The notes beneath the pieces are model-generated. The model was given only the letters and a program-made list of their open reading frames with translations. It did no database searches and was not told where the DNA came from. The position numbers and the translations under genes were made by a program. 64,000 nt of DNA, taken from NCBI RefSeq assembly GCF_003641205.1, contig NZ_CP032762.1:434001-498000 (forward strand), written 5' to 3'. Source of the stretch: Rhodococcus sp. P1Y (lineage in GTDB: Bacteria; Actinomycetota; Actinomycetes; Mycobacteriales; Mycobacteriaceae). This document shows positions 46,454 through 55,370 of the stretch, in pieces (position 1 is the stretch's first letter; every line of letters begins with the position of its first letter).

Positions 46454-48238
46454 TTAACGCTCCCGAGGGCGGTGAGCGTTAAAGTTTCGGATGGGTTTCG
46501 TTATAGTCCGGGTGTGGAGTGAGAGTTCGGCGGTGCCGTCGAGGACCCGGAAGTGGTGACCTTCGACGACCACGGTGACGATGGTTCCTGCATGTGTGCG
46601 TCCGACACGATGTCGCTGCCCGGCGACCATGACGACACCGTCCGTCGGGACGCGCCGGTGCACGCGTTGGGGGCCTGACGGTGGTGGTGGTTGCAGCTGT
46701 GTGGTTGCTTGGCGCACACGGGTGAGTCGGCCGTTGTCTTTGCTGTTCAATGGATTCGGCAGGGTCTTGATCACGTGGTTGCCGGCAACTGCGTGGATCA
46801 GACCACCTTCGATTCTGAGCGTGACGCGGGTTCCGGCGGTGACCGGTCCGAGTGCAAGATGATGACCGAGCAGTGTGACCAGTCCGTCGCGGTGGCGGTT
46901 CGGTCGACTTCGATCGCTACCACGGCGCCCGTCGAGGGGCTCGGGTCGACTGCGGGCAGGGCCGGTGCCGGCTATTCGGTCCGTGCGCCTCGCATCGTCA
47001 ACCGGTCGAGGTCCGCGGTCGTCAGCCGGGACACTGCGGTGGTGACGACCTCGCCATCGACGACCGCGTGGACGGTGGTGAGGTCGGCCCACAGGGTCAC
47101 TGTGCGTCCTGCGAAACCCTTCCCGATCCAGACTTGCTGTGCACCGACCAGGTCGACGACCCCCGACGGCGGTATGCGCAGTTCGATCTCGTGACCCTCA
47201 CTTGGCGATATATAACCTGAATCCTGTTCAACAGCAGTCGATTCCTCAGCCGCAGGGAACGTAGTGGCAGGGGCGGGGTGGTGCCGCGTCCTCTCGGGTG
47301 CACAACAGCGTCACCGGTGTGGCCATGTCCAGGGACTGATGGGGGCGCTCGGTGTTGTAGCTGTGCACCCATTCGTCGAGGGCGAGCTGGGCTGCCTCGA
47401 TGCTGGCGAAGGGCCCTACTTCGTCGAGCAGCTCGCGTCGTAGCGTTCGGTGGAATCGTTCGATCTTGCCCGTGGTCGTCGGTGATCGTCGTTTCGTCAG
47501 GCGCGCGCTGATACCGTGCTCGCGGCAGGTGCGTTCGAAGAGCACCTCGACAGGCAGCGGGCGGGCGAATTTGCCGGTGAACTGTTTACCGTTGTCGGTG
47601 AGGACTTCGAAGGGAACGCCCCATCTCTGCATCACGGCGACGAACGCTGCGCAGACGACTACACCGGAATGCTTCTCGAGCACTGCGGCGACGACGATGA
47701 ATCGGGAGTGGTCGTCGATCCCGGTGAGGATCTTGCATTCGCGGCCGCCGACCAGGAAGATCCCGCCCACCAAGCCGAGTTGCCACAGGTGCATCGGCGC
47801 TTCGCGTTCCCACCGCTTGTAGATCCGTTTGTGTTGCTGCTCTTAAGGATTGATCAGTCCGTTTCGGGTGAGGGCTCGGTGGACGGTTGTGCGGGACGGG
47901 GCGCTCTCGCCGAGCTCGGTACGCAGTTCGTGCGCGATGCGGCATGCTCCCCACCGGCGGTGTTGCCGCCGCATCTCAAAGATGGACGCTTCGACCGCGG
48001 GCGTGATGCGGTTCGGGCTCCAATGGGGTCGTCGTGAGATGTCGACTAGGCCGTCGAGGCCCGAGCTCTCGTACCGTGTGCGCCACGCTGCAACCGTTTG
48101 CCGGCAAACGCCTAGTCGTTCGGCGACATCGACGATAGGTGCACCGTCGCGGACCTCGATGACGGGACGTAATCGCACCTCGACAGCGACGCGGGCGGTG
48201 ATGGCGGCATCGGACTCAGGTAAATGAGGTGACGGCAT
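46454..48238 (-). pseudogene. IS481-family transposase, interrupted
   Basis: From ATG 48238: an HTH region (IVDVAERLGVCRQTVAAWRT, then YESSGLDGLVDISRRPHWSP), a stop (TAA) where the family normally has Gln in LINPQEQ, and then in the same frame the integrase core (IYKRWEREAPMHLWQLGLVG, LTDNGKQFTGKF, RSPTTTGKIERFHRTLRREL) with the DDE residues. It stops at 47246. Further left, in other frames, come three similar ~40-residue beta modules (GVVDLVGAQQVWIGKGFAGR, GLVTLLGHHLALGPVTAGTR, GVVMVAGQRHRVGRTHAGTI). At least one nonsense codon, one stop and frameshifts are present. Confidence 0.7.
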
Positions 48239-48274
48239 CGCATCAAGATCACCTTCTCTGGTGGACTGTCAGCT

Positions 48275-48308
48275 ATGTCCTGGTGACGTTGTGTCAAACA
48301 TGTCCCGA
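48275..48308. repeat. Right terminal inverted repeat of the IS481 element
   Basis: 34 bases, the reverse complement of 46418-46451 at 29 positions. It lies 37 bases beyond the transposase start, as expected for the promoter end of the element. Confidence 0.65.
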
Positions 48309-48489
48309 ATCCTTACACGTCAGTTGCACGGTTTGCAGCACGTGGTTTAGGCCGTAGACGTCGAAGTCGGCCGTCGACGTCGTCATCTTGGCGGCGCGCT
48401 AAGTGAGTGACAAGTGCTTGATGCCGGCAATAACGACGCCTGCAGAGATGTCCGCGGCACTGTTCCACCGCTGGCTGCGAGCAAGGGGG

Positions 48490-48984
48490 TTATAGCCCAA
48501 ACGACCCGGTAGGAAGACACGCGGAGCCTGAGCAGACCGGGTCCGGTACGCGTGTCGAATCCACGGTCAATGTCACTGTAGGGACAGTTGCGTCTCCTCC
48601 TAATGACGCAGGAGTACCCCACATTTCAAGGATCGGCTCTTCTCTGACTTCCGTGACGCAAGACCACTCGATCCACACATCGCCGTCAGGTATGTCGTCC
48701 ACTGTTCTTGCAGCGACGGTGCCCGCAGTCATAACCCCGGTAAATCCCCCTCCCAACACCCCGTAGTCCCCGTTGTCGCCGCCATCTACATACGGGCGAG
48801 CATAGATGCTGAAGAAACAACGAATTGGTTGCGCGGACCTATTGGTGAAGGTGCTCGTGATCGTGTCACCGGCAGTAGATGGCACGTATCTGACGTCACC
48901 TGGTGCGGCGTTGGATACAGCGGCAGTAGCGAAGCACGTGAGTATTGCTACTGCCGCAAATACAGCGGTGACGGTCTTAAGCAT
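48490..48984 (-). CDS. Small secreted protein of unknown function
   Basis: A 164-residue protein (from ATG 48984; the ATG at 48996 is an alternative) with a Sec signal peptide: MLKTVTAVFAAVAILTCFAT followed by AAVSNAAPG, cleavage near AVSNAA. The mature part is beta-rich and Gly/Asp/Thr-rich with four Cys (CFFSIYARPYVDGG; EWSCVTEV; PVCSGSACLP), which could form two disulfides. No family recognised. It is flanked by IS debris on both sides and may be a passenger. Confidence 0.6.
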   Translation of the reverse strand: MLKTVTAVFAAVAILTCFATAAVSNAAPGDVRYVPSTAGDTITSTFTNRSAQPIRCFFSIYARPYVDGGDNGDYGVLGGGFTGVMTAGTVAARTVDDIPDGDVWIEWSCVTEVREEPILEMWGTPASLGGDATVPTVTLTVDSTRVPDPVCSGSACLPTGSFGL

Positions 48985-49129
48985 GGCAGGCTCCAAGGGT
49001 GTGCGGGCGTCCCGACCTACGCAGCGATGCTGCCACGACGCAACACAACCCGCAGCGAAAACGCCTGAACGAGGATCGCCTGGCGCTTACATCGCGCACC
49101 GGAGGTTGCAACCAACGCCGGGTCTTGCG

Positions 49130-50045
49130 AATTGAAGTCCTCGATCACCACGCGGGCTTCGAGCAGGCTCGTCTAGTGGTTGCGGTTCAGGCACTCCTTC
49201 CGTAGGCGGTTGTTAGAGGACTCGATGTGGCCGTTGTTCCACGGCGTACCCGGCGGGATGTATGAAATGCCGATACGGCCACGGCAGAACTGTTGCAGCA
49301 CATGTGAAATAAACTCGGGACCATTGTCCATCCGCAACACCTACGGCGGACCACCCCACAGCGCGAACGTGTTGTCGAGCTCGTCGGTTAACCGCTGTGC
49401 GGTGATCGATCGCTCGACGGTGTTCAGCAGTGACTCCCGGGGGTGTTTGTCGATCATCGATGCAATCTCAATTGCCTTCCCCTCGACGGTCGAGTCGAGC
49501 TGAAAATCCATAGCCCACAACACCCTCAGTGCATCGGCTTCGATCAGCGGGCACGAGCTGACACCGGCGCGTTTGCCCGGGGGAGAGAGAGATCCGGACT
49601 TGCAGGCGCTCCTCCTTCCGGAGTCGATTCACCTTCTTTGGGTTCACCGTCATGCCCTTGTCGCGCCTCAGGTGCGCCCAGTGGCGACGGAAGCCATGCA
49701 GTGGATGCAAGCCTGTATACGTGCGCAGCGTCGCTTCAGTGCCGCATCAGGGTCGGCGGGTGTCTCGGCGATCGGTGTTCGTGAGTAGGTGGAGCGAGCA
49801 AGCCCAACTGCTTTGCAGGCCAGTGCCTTCGCCGCGTCGGTGTCCATCCAGCCGTACTGGCGTCGCAAGTTGTACAAGGTCGCCGCCGATGCTTCGAGCT
49901 CCGCCGCGATCTCCTCCTTCGCTTTGCCTGCAGCAGTATGTTAATCGGCACGGCGCAGCTTGCGCACGATGTCCTCGGTAGAGGGCCGTTTCCGTCCAGC
50001 CGTGTTTTCCCGTCCTACCCGCCCAACTCATGGGTAACAAGACCC
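49130..50045 (-). mobile_element. IS3-family transposase remnant, right copy (inverted)
   Basis: Decayed IS3 orfA/orfB pieces in order on the minus strand: LYNLRRQYGWMDTDAAKALA, VGLARSTYSRTPIAE, GMTVNPKKVNRLRKEERLQV, AMDFQLDSTVEGKAIEIASM (ending in a stop near 49341), MDNGPEFISHVL, GISYIPPGTPWNNGHIESSN, NRLRKECLNRNH and a stop. It is the same transposase type as at 24.2-25.1 kb but in the opposite orientation. Terminal repeats are not clear. Confidence 0.72.
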
Positions 50046-50049
50046 TAAA

Positions 50050-50454
50050 CAAGATGGCCCGTTTACTGGGGACGCGCCAATTGCTCTTGTGGATTGATGA
50101 AACCGTTGCGCGAAAGTGCTCGGTAGACCGTTGATCGGGACGGCGCTCTGTTGCCAATCTCGAGAGTGAGTTCGTAGACGATAGGGCGTCCACCCACCGA
50201 CGACGATGGCGACGTATCTCGCAGATGAGCGCTTCGACGTTCGGATCGATTCGTGCCGGACTCAAGTGTGGTCGTCTCGACGCGTCGACGAGACCGTCCA
50301 GTCCCGTGGCCTCGTACCGCTTGCGCCACGCTGTGACAGTTTGACGACTGACACCGAATCGTTCTGCGACGTCTACGACGAGCGATCCGTCCGACCAAGG
50401 ATGTCTGAAACATTCGACACTTTCCGATTCCACAGACGCGGTTGTGTTGACCAC
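50050..50454 (-). mobile_element. IS481-family transposase N-terminal fragment
   Basis: On the minus strand: a Met-Val start, then LVVDVAERFGVSRQTVTAWR and KRYEATGLDGLVDASRRPHL, matching the HTH region of the transposase at 48238. After about 90 residues the frame changes (PIVYELTLEIGNRAPSRSTV, then YRALSRNGFINPQEQ). It stops at the IS3 remnant, which probably inserted into or was fused to it. Confidence 0.65.
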
Positions 50455-50469
50455 AATGTTGAAGTGAAC

Positions 50470-50513
50470 TAAAAATAGCCCCTAAGCGCGCAAACCCGCA
50501 GCTCAGGGGCTAT
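50470..50513 (-). terminator. Rho-independent terminator downstream of tRNA-Arg
   Basis: ATAGCCCCT (50475-50483) pairs perfectly with AGGGGCTAT (50505-50513), with a 21-base loop. Read on the minus strand the stem is followed by TTTTTA. It lies just after the leftward tRNA-Arg gene. Confidence 0.7.
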
Positions 50514-50519
50514 CTTCTG

Positions 50520-50592
50520 TGCGCCCGAAGGGATTCGAACCCCTAACCTCTTGATCCGTAGTCAAGTGCTCTATCCGTTGAGCTACGGGCGC
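50520..50592 (-). tRNA. tRNA-Arg (ACG)
   Basis: A 73-base tRNA read on the minus strand. Acceptor GCGCCCG pairs with CGGGCGC, followed by discriminator A; CCA is not encoded. The anticodon arm is CTTGA-CTACGGA-TCAAG, anticodon ACG. The T-arm is TAGGGGTTCGAATCCCTT. Confidence 0.92.
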
Positions 50593-50636
50593 GTGTATTC
50601 AGTTGGTCTAGCTGGCCGGTAAAACTCTACCGACCG

Positions 50637-50726
50637 TGGCGGAGGCGAGAGGATTTGAACCTCCGGACCCGGTGAAGGGTCAAGTCATTAGCAGTGACTC
50701 CCATTCGGCCGCTCTGGCACGCCTCC
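50637..50726 (-). tRNA. tRNA-Ser (GCT)
   Basis: A class II tRNA read on the minus strand, about 87 bases plus an encoded CCA at 50637-50639. Acceptor GGAGGCG pairs with CGCCTCC, discriminator G. The anticodon arm AGTCA-CTGCTAA-TGACT gives GCT, and a long variable arm (CCCTTCACCGGG-like) follows. Confidence 0.92.
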
Positions 50727-50811
50727 TAGGCTGCCGGCCCTCTCGGACCGCCGAGGAAAGAGATTACCCACACGGACGCCATCAACGCAAAACGCCTGGT
50801 CAACCAGCCGT

Positions 50812-51564
50812 TCACCTGAGGAACGAATCGAACCAGTCGAAGATCCTCGTTTGCGCCTCGACGAGTGCCGCGGACGCCGGGTCGTTGTCTTCCGCGCTAC
50901 CGGGCACGGGCGGCGCATCGGCTCGGTGACTCAGCCCGCTGTAGCTGACGACGTTCGTCGCGACGGACGCCCGCGTGGCTGCCTCGCGGAGCCCTTCGAT
51001 GTGCTCGGGTGGGGTCCGAGGGTCGTCTTCGCCGTACAGACCCAACCAAGGCGCCTGCAGAGACGGCGCGGCCTCGATCAGCGCGACGGCATCGTCGTTC
51101 AACGGCTCGAGAATCCCGGCGGCGGCGACGCTGACGGCGGCCCCGATGGGACGGTTGGTGGCGACGATCAGCGCGGCGGTCCCGGCGTCGTCGAACCCGA
51201 CGACCCCGACGCAGTCCGGTAACACGCCTCGGGACGTGAGCCAATCGAAGGTGGCGTCGAAGTCGGCGAATAGGTTGTCGCCGAACACCTCGTCACCATC
51301 GGTATCGGCGTCGCGATGAAACAGATCGGGCGCGACCGCCAGCCACCCCTCCTGCGCCAACGCACGCAGCAAGGCCAGCAACGACGCCGGTATTTCACGC
51401 GACTCGTGCAGCACGACGATTCCGCCCCGCACGTTGCCCTCGGGCGAGACCGCGGTGAGCGGTACCTTCTGCTGCACAGCAGGCGGTTGCTCGGTGTCGT
51501 CCTCGACCACACCCGGGTCGACGTCGATTCGGAGCACAGCTACGTCCGTGAAGATTCCCGACAT
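50812..51564 (-). CDS. Dienelactone-hydrolase-like protein
   Basis: About 250 residues with the dienelactone hydrolase fold: GGIVVLHESREIPASLLALL, WLAVAPDLFHRDADTDGDE, and a C-terminal SYSGLSHRADA with the His. The nucleophile elbow, normally GFCFGG, reads VVGFDDAGTAALIVA, so the Cys/Ser is replaced by Asp. It may not be a classical hydrolase. The ATG at 51564 is chosen because the preceding ORF lacks a ribosome-binding site, although GGAAGG lies unusually close to this ATG; 51600 is an alternative. It is divergent from the hisC2/pat gene. Confidence 0.7.
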   Translation of the reverse strand: MSGIFTDVAVLRIDVDPGVVEDDTEQPPAVQQKVPLTAVSPEGNVRGGIVVLHESREIPASLLALLRALAQEGWLAVAPDLFHRDADTDGDEVFGDNLFADFDATFDWLTSRGVLPDCVGVVGFDDAGTAALIVATNRPIGAAVSVAAAGILEPLNDDAVALIEAAPSLQAPWLGLYGEDDPRTPPEHIEGLREAATRASVATNVVSYSGLSHRADAPPVPGSAEDNDPASAALVEAQTRIFDWFDSFLR

Positions 51565-51656
51565 GCCTTCCAAAATAGTGCTCGAGAGCTCCCCCCGCAT
51601 CGATACCGGAGGACGCACAGAAATCCCACATGTAGCCCGAGCGCATAATGTGATCC

Positions 51657-52721
51657 GTGACTGCTCGCATCCGCACCGATCTCGACGCCATCCCCGCCTA
51701 CATCCCCGGTCGAAACTTTCCCGGAGCGATCAAGCTGGCCAGCAACGAAACCACCCAGGGACCGTTGCCGAGCGTTCGCGAGAAGATCGCCGAAGCCGTG
51801 GGGAGCGTCAACCGTTACCCCGACATCGGCGCTACCGAACTCGTCGCCGAAATCGCGTCACAGTTGAAGGTCGCACCCGAGAACGTCGCGGCGGGTAACG
51901 GTTCGGTGGCACTGTGCCAGGAGGTCGTGCAGATTACCTGCAGCCCCGGCGACGAGGTCCTGTTCGCATGGCGCTCGTTCGAGGCCTACCCGATCATCGC
52001 GCGCGTCGCCGGTGCGACGCCTGTCGAGGTGCCTCTCGACGAGAACCACGTTCACGACCTCGACGCGATGCTCGCAGCCATCACCGACCGCACCCGCGTC
52101 GTGTTCGTATGCAACCCCAACAATCCAAGCGGAACCGTCGTTCGCCGGTCCGCGCTCGAGAAGTTCCTCGACGCAGTCCCCGAGAACGTGCTCGTGGTCC
52201 TCGACGAGGCCTACTTCGAATACGCCCGCGAAAACCCGGAGGGCGAGTACACCGACGGCGTGGAGCTGGCGCGTGGGCGTCGTAACGTCGTGGTCCTACG
52301 AACGTTCTCAAAGGCGTACGGACTCGCCGGGCTGCGGGTGGGATATGCCGTCGGCGATCCGTCGATCATCACAGCCCTCGGAAAAGTGCGCATCGCGTTC
52401 GCCGTGAACTCCGTTGCCCAGCAGGCTGCCTTGGCATCCTTGCACGCGAAGGACGAACTGCTTGCGCGTACCGACGCTCTCGTCGCCGAACGCGAACGGG
52501 TGCGTGACACCTTGATCGAATTGGGTTACGACGTAGCGCATTCCGACTCGAACTTCGTATTCTTGCCGCTCGGCGATCAATCCGGCGCTTACGCAGAGGG
52601 CGCAGCCGAAGCCGGAGTCCTGCTGCGCGCGTACGGAAACGACGGCGTGCGGATCACCATCGGTGACCCGCACGAGAACGACGCGTTTTTGAAGTACGCC
52701 GTTACTGCCGCTGGCGTCTAG
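51657..52721 (+). CDS. hisC2: Aromatic/histidinol-phosphate aminotransferase
   Basis: A 354-residue class II PLP aminotransferase of the HisC2/Pat type, which uses aromatic 2-oxo acids or imidazoleacetol phosphate. KLASNETTQGPLPSVREKI is the N-terminal family signature; NPNNPSG (153-159), DEAYFEY (183-189) and the PLP Lys K219 in RTFSKAYGLAGLRVGY are intact. The start is GTG 51657. In mycobacteria the orthologous gene (Rv3772) lies near tRNA-Arg/Ser genes, as here. It ends four bases into the next convergent gene. Confidence 0.88.
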   Translation: MTARIRTDLDAIPAYIPGRNFPGAIKLASNETTQGPLPSVREKIAEAVGSVNRYPDIGATELVAEIASQLKVAPENVAAGNGSVALCQEVVQITCSPGDEVLFAWRSFEAYPIIARVAGATPVEVPLDENHVHDLDAMLAAITDRTRVVFVCNPNNPSGTVVRRSALEKFLDAVPENVLVVLDEAYFEYARENPEGEYTDGVELARGRRNVVVLRTFSKAYGLAGLRVGYAVGDPSIITALGKVRIAFAVNSVAQQAALASLHAKDELLARTDALVAERERVRDTLIELGYDVAHSDSNFVFLPLGDQSGAYAEGAAEAGVLLRAYGNDGVRITIGDPHENDAFLKYAVTAAGV

Positions 52722-53758
52722 AGGTTCAGCGCACGCTGCAGGGTCGGCCAGGACTCCCGCAGATCGTCCTGCCAGTACGGCCACTGGTGGATGCCGTAGG
52801 GCCGGTAGATGAACGTGGCGTCGATGTCGAGCGAGCGAAGCTTGGTGTCGAACAGGGTGGTGCAGTAGAGCGCAGCTGCTTCGAGCGGTCCACCTTGGGC
52901 TGCGTCCTGCAGACCTGACCCACCGGGGCCGAGCTCGTACGGTCCGGGCAATCCGGTTCCGACAGAGACATATACGTCCTTGCCCCGGAGAGCTTCTGCG
53001 TTGCGCGACGGATCATGCGCAACCCACCGAGGGTCGGCGTTCTCGCCCCACATGTTGGTAGCGTTGCCACCGTTCATGGCGACGGTAGCGCGCACAGCGT
53101 CCTTGAGGTTCGGTTGCGAATTGTCGTAGCAGCCACTCAGTCCCGCGACGCCCGTGTACAGATCCGGATGGCGAGTGATCAGATCCATTGCGGCCTGAGC
53201 ACCCATCGACACACCGGAAATGGCGTTCGTGCCGTTGCCGGAGAACCTGGCGTCGATCAGCGGTGGCAGCTCGGAGGTCAGAAACGTCTCCCACATGTTG
53301 ACGCCGAGTATCGGGTCGGGGACGTTCCAGTCTGTGTAGTAGCTGCTCGAACCACCAACGGGCAGAACCACATTGACGTTCTTGTCGGAGAAGAAGTCGA
53401 CGATGTCGGTCTTCTGCGTCCAGGTGCTCTCGAGGTAGTCCGATTCCTTGCCCGCACTGACACCGTCCAGCATGTACAGCGTCGGCCTCGACACGGCCTG
53501 CGCGGCCGGTAGCAGAATCTGCACCTGAACGATCTTGTTCATCGCAGGCGAATCGACGAAGACAGCAGCACGGCGATCCGTGAGCATGTCGACATGATCG
53601 ATCCGCGCGATCTTGGACGGAGACGCTTGCGCAAACGGCGGCGCATCGGCGCCAGCGGAGCTGCCGGTACCGGGGAGCGGCTGAGCAGACACCACACCTG
53701 TTCCCACGATCGACAGCGCAATGCTGGTTCCCAGCGCTGCCAGAACACGACGGTGCAT
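52718..53758 (-). CDS. Secreted Ag85-type mycolyltransferase-like protein
   Basis: A 346-residue secreted esterase of the antigen-85/trehalose mycolyltransferase family. The signal peptide is MHRRVLAALGTSIALSIVGT followed by GVVSAQP. The nucleophile is S184 in ISGVSMGAQAAMDL, with the oxyanion region YMLDGVSAGKESDYLES and the catalytic His in YRPYGIHQWPYW. Ag85 enzymes transfer mycolate onto trehalose or arabinogalactan outside the membrane, which indicates a mycolate-bearing cell envelope. The C-terminus is convergent with hisC2. Confidence 0.83.
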   Translation of the reverse strand: MHRRVLAALGTSIALSIVGTGVVSAQPLPGTGSSAGADAPPFAQASPSKIARIDHVDMLTDRRAAVFVDSPAMNKIVQVQILLPAAQAVSRPTLYMLDGVSAGKESDYLESTWTQKTDIVDFFSDKNVNVVLPVGGSSSYYTDWNVPDPILGVNMWETFLTSELPPLIDARFSGNGTNAISGVSMGAQAAMDLITRHPDLYTGVAGLSGCYDNSQPNLKDAVRATVAMNGGNATNMWGENADPRWVAHDPSRNAEALRGKDVYVSVGTGLPGPYELGPGGSGLQDAAQGGPLEAAALYCTTLFDTKLRSLDIDATFIYRPYGIHQWPYWQDDLRESWPTLQRALNL

Positions 53759-53895
53759 TACAGATCCATCCTCCCCCGTCGCGTCGCTTCACGACGCAAC
53801 ACGAACAACTTACGTTCCAACCTAACCCACGAGTAGGTAGGCCCGCCGTGAGCTGTGCCTCCGCTCACAGTAGACGTAAAGCGGCCCGTACAAAA

Positions 53896-54516
53896 CTACT
53901 GACGATTGTTTATGACGCGTCCCAAAGGCTGCATGAGCAGGGCCGCAATCAAGAAACACAACGCGCCGACGAAAGTCCCCAGATTGGCCAGCGCGGCGTT
54001 CGCGAGTTGCCCGGTCGCGGGGTGCACGAAGGCTCCGACCGCCGATACTGCGAATGCAATCGAGCCGACCATGTTCGTCCACGTACTTCGCCAGTCACGT
54101 GCGCGGGGATCCCACAATTTGTCGGTTTCGGTCGTTGCCACAACGGCGAGTGCGCTTGCGACGAGGAACGCTGCGGAACCGAAGACGTCGGGCCGCCAGA
54201 TCCACTTATCGGCCTCGACGGAGGTCAACCCGCTGACCATCGCAATCCCCGTGCTCACGTTGAAACACAGCGTTCCTACGAACTGGACCGCAGCCGCCCA
54301 CCAGTCGTAGATCTCAACTTTGTCCGATTCCTGGTTCGGTGCAGGGCGGCCACTCAATCGCAGCGCTGCGTAACCGGCGCCAGTGAAGAACATGGAGCCG
54401 ATGAAGTAAGTGAGATTGTCGGCATCGACGCCGACCCACCTGGCATATCCCGGAACCGCCGCAAGAGCAAACAGCACCGAACCGATTACGAAGCCCCACG
54501 CCTCTTTTCTGAGCAC
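53896..54516 (-). CDS. YrhK-like integral membrane protein
   Basis: A 206-residue protein with about five or six hydrophobic segments (residues ~8-25, 35-52, 77-97, 113-127, 140-165 and 178-198). It resembles the YrhK family: a Trp/Tyr-bearing IYDWWAAAVQFVGTLCFNVST in the middle, with FGSAAFLVASALAVVATTET after it. The role of this family is unknown. It is transcribed from 54516 without a close neighbour. Confidence 0.65.
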   Translation of the reverse strand: MLRKEAWGFVIGSVLFALAAVPGYARWVGVDADNLTYFIGSMFFTGAGYAALRLSGRPAPNQESDKVEIYDWWAAAVQFVGTLCFNVSTGIAMVSGLTSVEADKWIWRPDVFGSAAFLVASALAVVATTETDKLWDPRARDWRSTWTNMVGSIAFAVSAVGAFVHPATGQLANAALANLGTFVGALCFLIAALLMQPLGRVINNRQ

Positions 54517-54613
54517 TCAGTCGCCCAGCCGTGGGGGCTGTCGGTCGAGTACGGGCGCCATGAAGCGATTGTGGAACTCGACGCCCGGACCCGTCGTCAC
54601 CCGTTGCGGATGG

Positions 54614-54817
54614 TTATCCGCGACCGGTCTCTCCCTGCAACTTGTCGATCATCTCCGACGCCTGTGCCTTGGTGAGGTCGCTGGGAACTTCCTCGCCGGC
54701 TTCCTGGGCCAAGGTGTTGAGATAGCTCTCCTGAGGACCGGTGATGGGCTCGTCTCCGGTGACCCAATTCTCGGGATCCTTCTCCGGATTCTGGTTGACC
54801 TGCTCGTTTTCGCTCAT
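54614..54817 (-). CDS. DUF3072 protein
   Basis: A 67-residue acidic protein of the DUF3072 family. NPEKDPENWVTGDEPITGPQ and SYLNTLAQEAGEEVPSDLTK, then AQASEMIDKLQGETGRG, cover the whole domain. The last part is a SAP-like helical hairpin. ATG 54817 is used because the longer frame adds residues without family character. Function unknown; common in Actinobacteria. Confidence 0.82.
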   Translation of the reverse strand: MSENEQVNQNPEKDPENWVTGDEPITGPQESYLNTLAQEAGEEVPSDLTKAQASEMIDKLQGETGRG

Positions 54818-54940
54818 ACGTTCGTATACGCCCGGCGCTGAGGTTCCAAACCTGTTCATTCACGCAAATGACTTCGATTGACTGTTCAACAACCTCGGCT
54901 CAAGATCAGACCACTACCCCCTCTTTTTCAGGAGCACCAC

Positions 54941-55288
54941 ATGATCCGCAAGACCCTGGTTCGCGCCGGCCTCGGAGGATTCGTCCTCGCAGCCGCCATG
55001 GCCACCATGCCTGCCGTCGCAACCGCCGACCCGATCACGGACTTCCTCTGCAACTCCGGATCGTCCCAGTTCTGCCCGATCCTGCCTCCCCCGCCTCCAG
55101 CCTTCGTTGCCCCTGCACCGCCGCCCCAGCACCAGCCCCAGGCTGGCTGCGCCCGCCCCGCACCGAGTGCGTTCCAGTACAAGAACTGCACCGAGGCGCG
55201 TGACGCAGGTGCTGCGCCAGTTCGCCGCGGTGACTACGGATTCGGACCGCACCTGGACCGCGACAACGACGGCGTGGGCTGCGAGTAA
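54941..55288 (+). CDS. Secreted Excalibur calcium-binding domain protein
   Basis: A 115-residue secreted protein. The signal peptide MIRKTLVRAGLGGFVLAAAM runs to AVATADP. A Pro-rich linker (PPPPPAFVAPAPPPQHQPQ) leads to the Excalibur motif: YKNCTEARDAGAAPVRRGDY and then DRDNDGVGCE, with the DxDxDGxxCE calcium loop. ATG 54941 has CAGGAGC upstream. A role at the cell surface is likely. Confidence 0.86.
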   Translation: MIRKTLVRAGLGGFVLAAAMATMPAVATADPITDFLCNSGSSQFCPILPPPPPAFVAPAPPPQHQPQAGCARPAPSAFQYKNCTEARDAGAAPVRRGDYGFGPHLDRDNDGVGCE

Positions 55289-55297
55289 CCATTGAAG

Positions 55298-55344
55298 TTG
55301 TACTTATGCAGGTGAAACGCTGCTTCTCACCTGCATAAGTACAA
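55298..55344. terminator. Perfect 18-bp hairpin between the Excalibur and RluA genes
   Basis: 55298-55315 pairs perfectly over 18 bases with 55327-55344 around an 11-base loop. It begins 10 bases after the Excalibur stop codon and ends 26 bases before the RluA start. It probably terminates the upstream transcript; there is no T-run of more than three, so a structural or regulatory role is not excluded. Confidence 0.6.
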
Positions 55345-55370
55345 ATTTAGCCGGCGGATAGGCTCGGCAC

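Larger units (their letters stand above)
46418..48308 (-). mobile_element. IS481-family insertion sequence, about 1.9 kb, inactive
   Basis: A complete-length element bounded by imperfect terminal inverted repeats of 34 bp: 46418-46451 and 48275-48308 agree at 29 of 34 positions, sharing TCGGGACA, TGACACAACGTCACC and GACAT. It contains one leftward transposase frame carrying a nonsense codon and later stops and frame changes. No target-site duplication is obvious at the flanks. It lies in the IS cluster on the right side of the biosynthetic island. Confidence 0.7.

Noticed and set aside
50637..50726. tRNA-Ser/Arg pair as the attachment site for the island
   Set aside because: No partial tRNA copy matching either gene was found at the island's left side; the tRNA remnant at 18557 is from another tRNA.
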